Shown here: positions 14,025 through 15,523 of the stretch, piece by piece
Position numbering within the stretch: the stretch's first letter is position 1
How the letters are laid out: each line of letters starts with the position of its first letter
From: Candidatus Aminicenantota bacterium
GTDB lineage: Bacteria > Acidobacteriota > Aminicenantia > Aminicenantales > Aminicenantaceae
Length of the DNA stretch: 15,523 nucleotides
Direction of reading: 5' to 3'
Assembly (NCBI GenBank): GCA_016926925.1
Contig: JAFGNQ010000083.1
Location: 1-15,523 of the forward strand
The notes under the pieces: generated by a model
Database searches by the model: none
Seen by the model: only the letters and a program-made list of their open reading frames with translations
Told to the model about the DNA's origin: nothing
Program-made: the position numbers and the translations under genes

Positions 14025-15041
14025 ATGCGAAACATAATTTTAATGTCTCTGGTTTCCCTGATGATTTTATTGTCTGTCCTTAATGGCTTATCCGGAGCCA
14101 TGGAGAAACACAGGCTAATTCTGGCCACGGCTACTACCGGGGGGACTTACTATCCTGTGGGTGTGGCCATCGCTACGCTGACCACGAACAACCTGGATGC
14201 ATCTCATGGTGTATCCATGACAGCCATCACTTCGGCCGGGTCCGGGGAGAATATCCAGCTCCTGAGAAATCGGGAGGCGGACATGGCCATCATCCAGAGT
14301 CTGTACGGTGCTATGGCCTGGCAAGGGAAAGGGCGGTATCGGAATGGGGCTCAGAGCTATCTAAGATCTCTTACCGTTCTCTGGGAGAATGTCGAACATT
14401 TTGTCATTTTGGAAAAATATGCAGCAACGGGGAACATGTCCGATCTGGGCAATATCCGTAAAAAAAACTTTTCCATCGGGCAGAGAGGATCAGGCACCGA
14501 AACGTCGGGGCGGGTTATATTGGAAGCTTTGGGATTTTCCCCAAATAAAGATTTTAAATTGAGATTTTTGGGCTACGATCCATCGGCCAATGCACTGCAA
14601 AACGGCAGGGTTGTGGGCATGAACATTCCCGCCGGTATGCCGGCCAGTGCTATCACGCAAGCGTACGCCGCCATAGGATCGAAGGACATTCGTGTCCTCG
14701 ATTTTACGGATGAGCAGCTGGCAAAAGTCAATTCAGGATATGATGTCTGGAAAAGGACGGTCATCAAATCCGGGACATACCCCGGTCAGGAGTGCGATAT
14801 CCGGACGATTTCCCAGGCAAACCTGCTGGCGGTCCATCAGGATTTGGATGCGGATGTGGTCTATCAGATCACGAAAAACATCTACGAAAACCTTTCTTTT
14901 CTGAAGAAAATCCACAGCGCAGCCGGCGAGATGTCGTTGGATCGAGCCGTCTCGGGCCTCTCGGTTCCTCTCCACCCCGGCGCTTTGCGGTACTATCAAG
15001 AAAAAGGACTCTCTATACCTTCTCATCTGGTTTTGAAATGA
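14025..15041 (+). CDS. TAXI-family TRAP transporter solute-binding protein
   Basis: A 338-residue exported binding protein of the TAXI (TRAP-associated extracytoplasmic immunogenic) family. The signal peptide spans about 1-25 (cleavage near LSGA-ME). The mature protein begins with the family opening LILATATTGGTYYPVG (31-46). It continues with the family's SAGSGENIQLL and READMAIIQS segments (70-91), FSIGQRGSGTETSGR (149-163) and LHPGALRYYQEKGL (316-329). TAXI proteins usually bind dicarboxylates, glutamate/glutamine or related anions and hand them to a fused TRAP membrane protein. No such membrane gene is visible: the ECF operon diverges upstream and a methyltransferase gene follows. The SD before ATG 14025 is weak. 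It may serve a TRAP transporter encoded elsewhere. Confidence 0.9.
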   Translation: MRNIILMSLVSLMILLSVLNGLSGAMEKHRLILATATTGGTYYPVGVAIATLTTNNLDASHGVSMTAITSAGSGENIQLLRNREADMAIIQSLYGAMAWQGKGRYRNGAQSYLRSLTVLWENVEHFVILEKYAATGNMSDLGNIRKKNFSIGQRGSGTETSGRVILEALGFSPNKDFKLRFLGYDPSANALQNGRVVGMNIPAGMPASAITQAYAAIGSKDIRVLDFTDEQLAKVNSGYDVWKRTVIKSGTYPGQECDIRTISQANLLAVHQDLDADVVYQITKNIYENLSFLKKIHSAAGEMSLDRAVSGLSVPLHPGALRYYQEKGLSIPSHLVLK

Positions 15042-15151
15042 TCTCTGTCGATTGCACATCATCCGATAAGCAATACGAGATTCACGAACATCATGAAGAA
15101 GATGCAGGAATAACATTCGGTTATACTGAGTTTTCGTCTCGCCTGGCGTAT

Positions 15152-15182
15152 CTTTGAACTCGATCCGTTCAAAGCGTATAAT
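15152..15182 (+). promoter_or_regulatory. Promoter with inverted repeat over the -35 (methyltransferase gene)
   Basis: TTGAAC (15154-15159) and TATAAT (15177-15182) are separated by exactly 17 bases, a near-consensus promoter. CTTTGAAC (15152-15159) and GTTCAAAG (15167-15174) form a perfect 8-bp inverted repeat with a 7-base spacer that covers the -35 and part of the spacer. This is a typical position for a repressor operator. It could also fold as a hairpin at the 3' end of the TAXI transcript, although no T run follows. Confidence 0.6.
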
Positions 15183-15224
15183 TCAACTCCCACAATTTAT
15201 TTCATGACAAAGATCGGAGAAGAA

Positions 15225-15523
15225 ATGTTTGAAGAGCTTGAAAAAATAAACACCCGTCCAAAGCCGTTCGAGTTCTATACGGCGGAGGACTTATGGACGG
15301 AAGAGCATACGTCAAAGCAAATGCTTTCTTTCCACCTTGATGAGGAAATCGATGTGTCGTCCCGCAACGCGGCGTTTATCGCCCGGTCGGTCGAGTGGAT
15401 TATCTCCTACTTTAACGTCGGAGCCGGGACGAAGGTTGCTGACTTCGGCTGCGGTCCGGGATTGTACGCTACCAAACTGGCAAAAACAAAGGCGGATGTG
15501 ACCGGGATAGATTTCTCGAAGCG
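15225..15523 (+). CDS. Class I SAM-dependent methyltransferase (5' part, cut by window edge)
   Basis: The first 99 codons of a methyltransferase gene that continues past the window. The SAM-binding motif I reads VADFGCGPG (71-79), followed by motif II ending GID96FSK, in the usual spacing of the Rossmann-like class I fold. The N-terminal segment (RPKPFEFYTAEDLWTEEH) precedes the domain. The ATG at 15225 is preferred because GGAGA (15216-15220) lies four bases upstream. An in-frame ATG at 15204 would add seven residues but has no SD. The substrate is unknown. It has its own promoter at 15154-15182 and so is probably not co-transcribed with the TAXI gene. Confidence 0.85.
   Translation, partial: MFEELEKINTRPKPFEFYTAEDLWTEEHTSKQMLSFHLDEEIDVSSRNAAFIARSVEWIISYFNVGAGTKVADFGCGPGLYATKLAKTKADVTGIDFSK

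Noticed and set aside
13834..14037. A 67-codon plus-strand ORF starting with TTG before the TAXI gene
   Set aside because: It has no SD, overlaps the TAXI start by 13 bases in another frame, shows no recognisable domain, and lies where promoter sequence is expected.

Overview
The window looks like a chromosomal segment from a Gram-negative bacterium with a full outer membrane: it carries an Omp85/BamA-family protein, another beta-barrel protein, two lipoprotein-like proteins and many Sec signal peptides. Several genes have strong Shine-Dalgarno sites (AGGAGG-type), and three promoters fit the TTGACA/TATAAT pattern. This argues against Bacteroidota, whose main promoters differ. The mix of secreted hydrolases (class C serine hydrolase with a DUF3471-like tail, CocE/NonD hydrolase, prolidase-like amidohydrolase), an IclR regulator and a TAXI-TRAP binding protein reminds me of Aminicenantes or other Acidobacteriota-related heterotrophs. 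That placement is a low-confidence guess. No tRNA, rRNA, CRISPR array or transposase was seen.

Layout: (1) Bases 3-299 are the 3' end of an unrecognised gene. (2) Bases 483-2030 encode a secreted class C beta-lactamase-fold serine hydrolase. A 346-base gap follows, with an inverted-repeat element and a probable terminator. (3) Bases 2377-6624 form a compact outer-membrane cluster: lipoprotein-like repeat protein, beta-barrel protein, paralogous repeat lipoprotein, and a five-POTRA Omp85 protein joined by an ATGA stop/start overlap. (4) Bases 6686-11956 hold an IclR regulator behind a canonical promoter and a striking triple half-site operator. Then come three tightly spaced genes: an exported CocE/NonD hydrolase, an alanine-racemase-fold PLP protein with several replaced active-site residues, and an exported amidohydrolase. 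(5) Bases 12019-13514 on the minus strand are an envelope-stress or metal-response style trio: ECF sigma factor, membrane anti-sigma protein and a Spy/CnrX-like membrane-anchored protein. (6) After a 510-base gap, bases 14025-15041 encode a TAXI-family solute-binding protein with no TRAP membrane subunit beside it. The window ends inside a class I SAM methyltransferase gene that has its own promoter, with an inverted repeat overlapping the -35.

How the genes may work together: region 4 reads as a catabolic operon in which exported hydrolases cut a peptide or ester/amide substrate outside the cytoplasm, a cytoplasmic PLP enzyme handles an amino-acid product, and the IclR protein senses an intermediate. 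Region 3 reads as a self-contained outer-membrane module with its own Omp85 protein. The two points most worth checking are the remodelled active site of the racemase-like protein and the four-copy repeat family in the lipoproteins beside the Omp85 gene.
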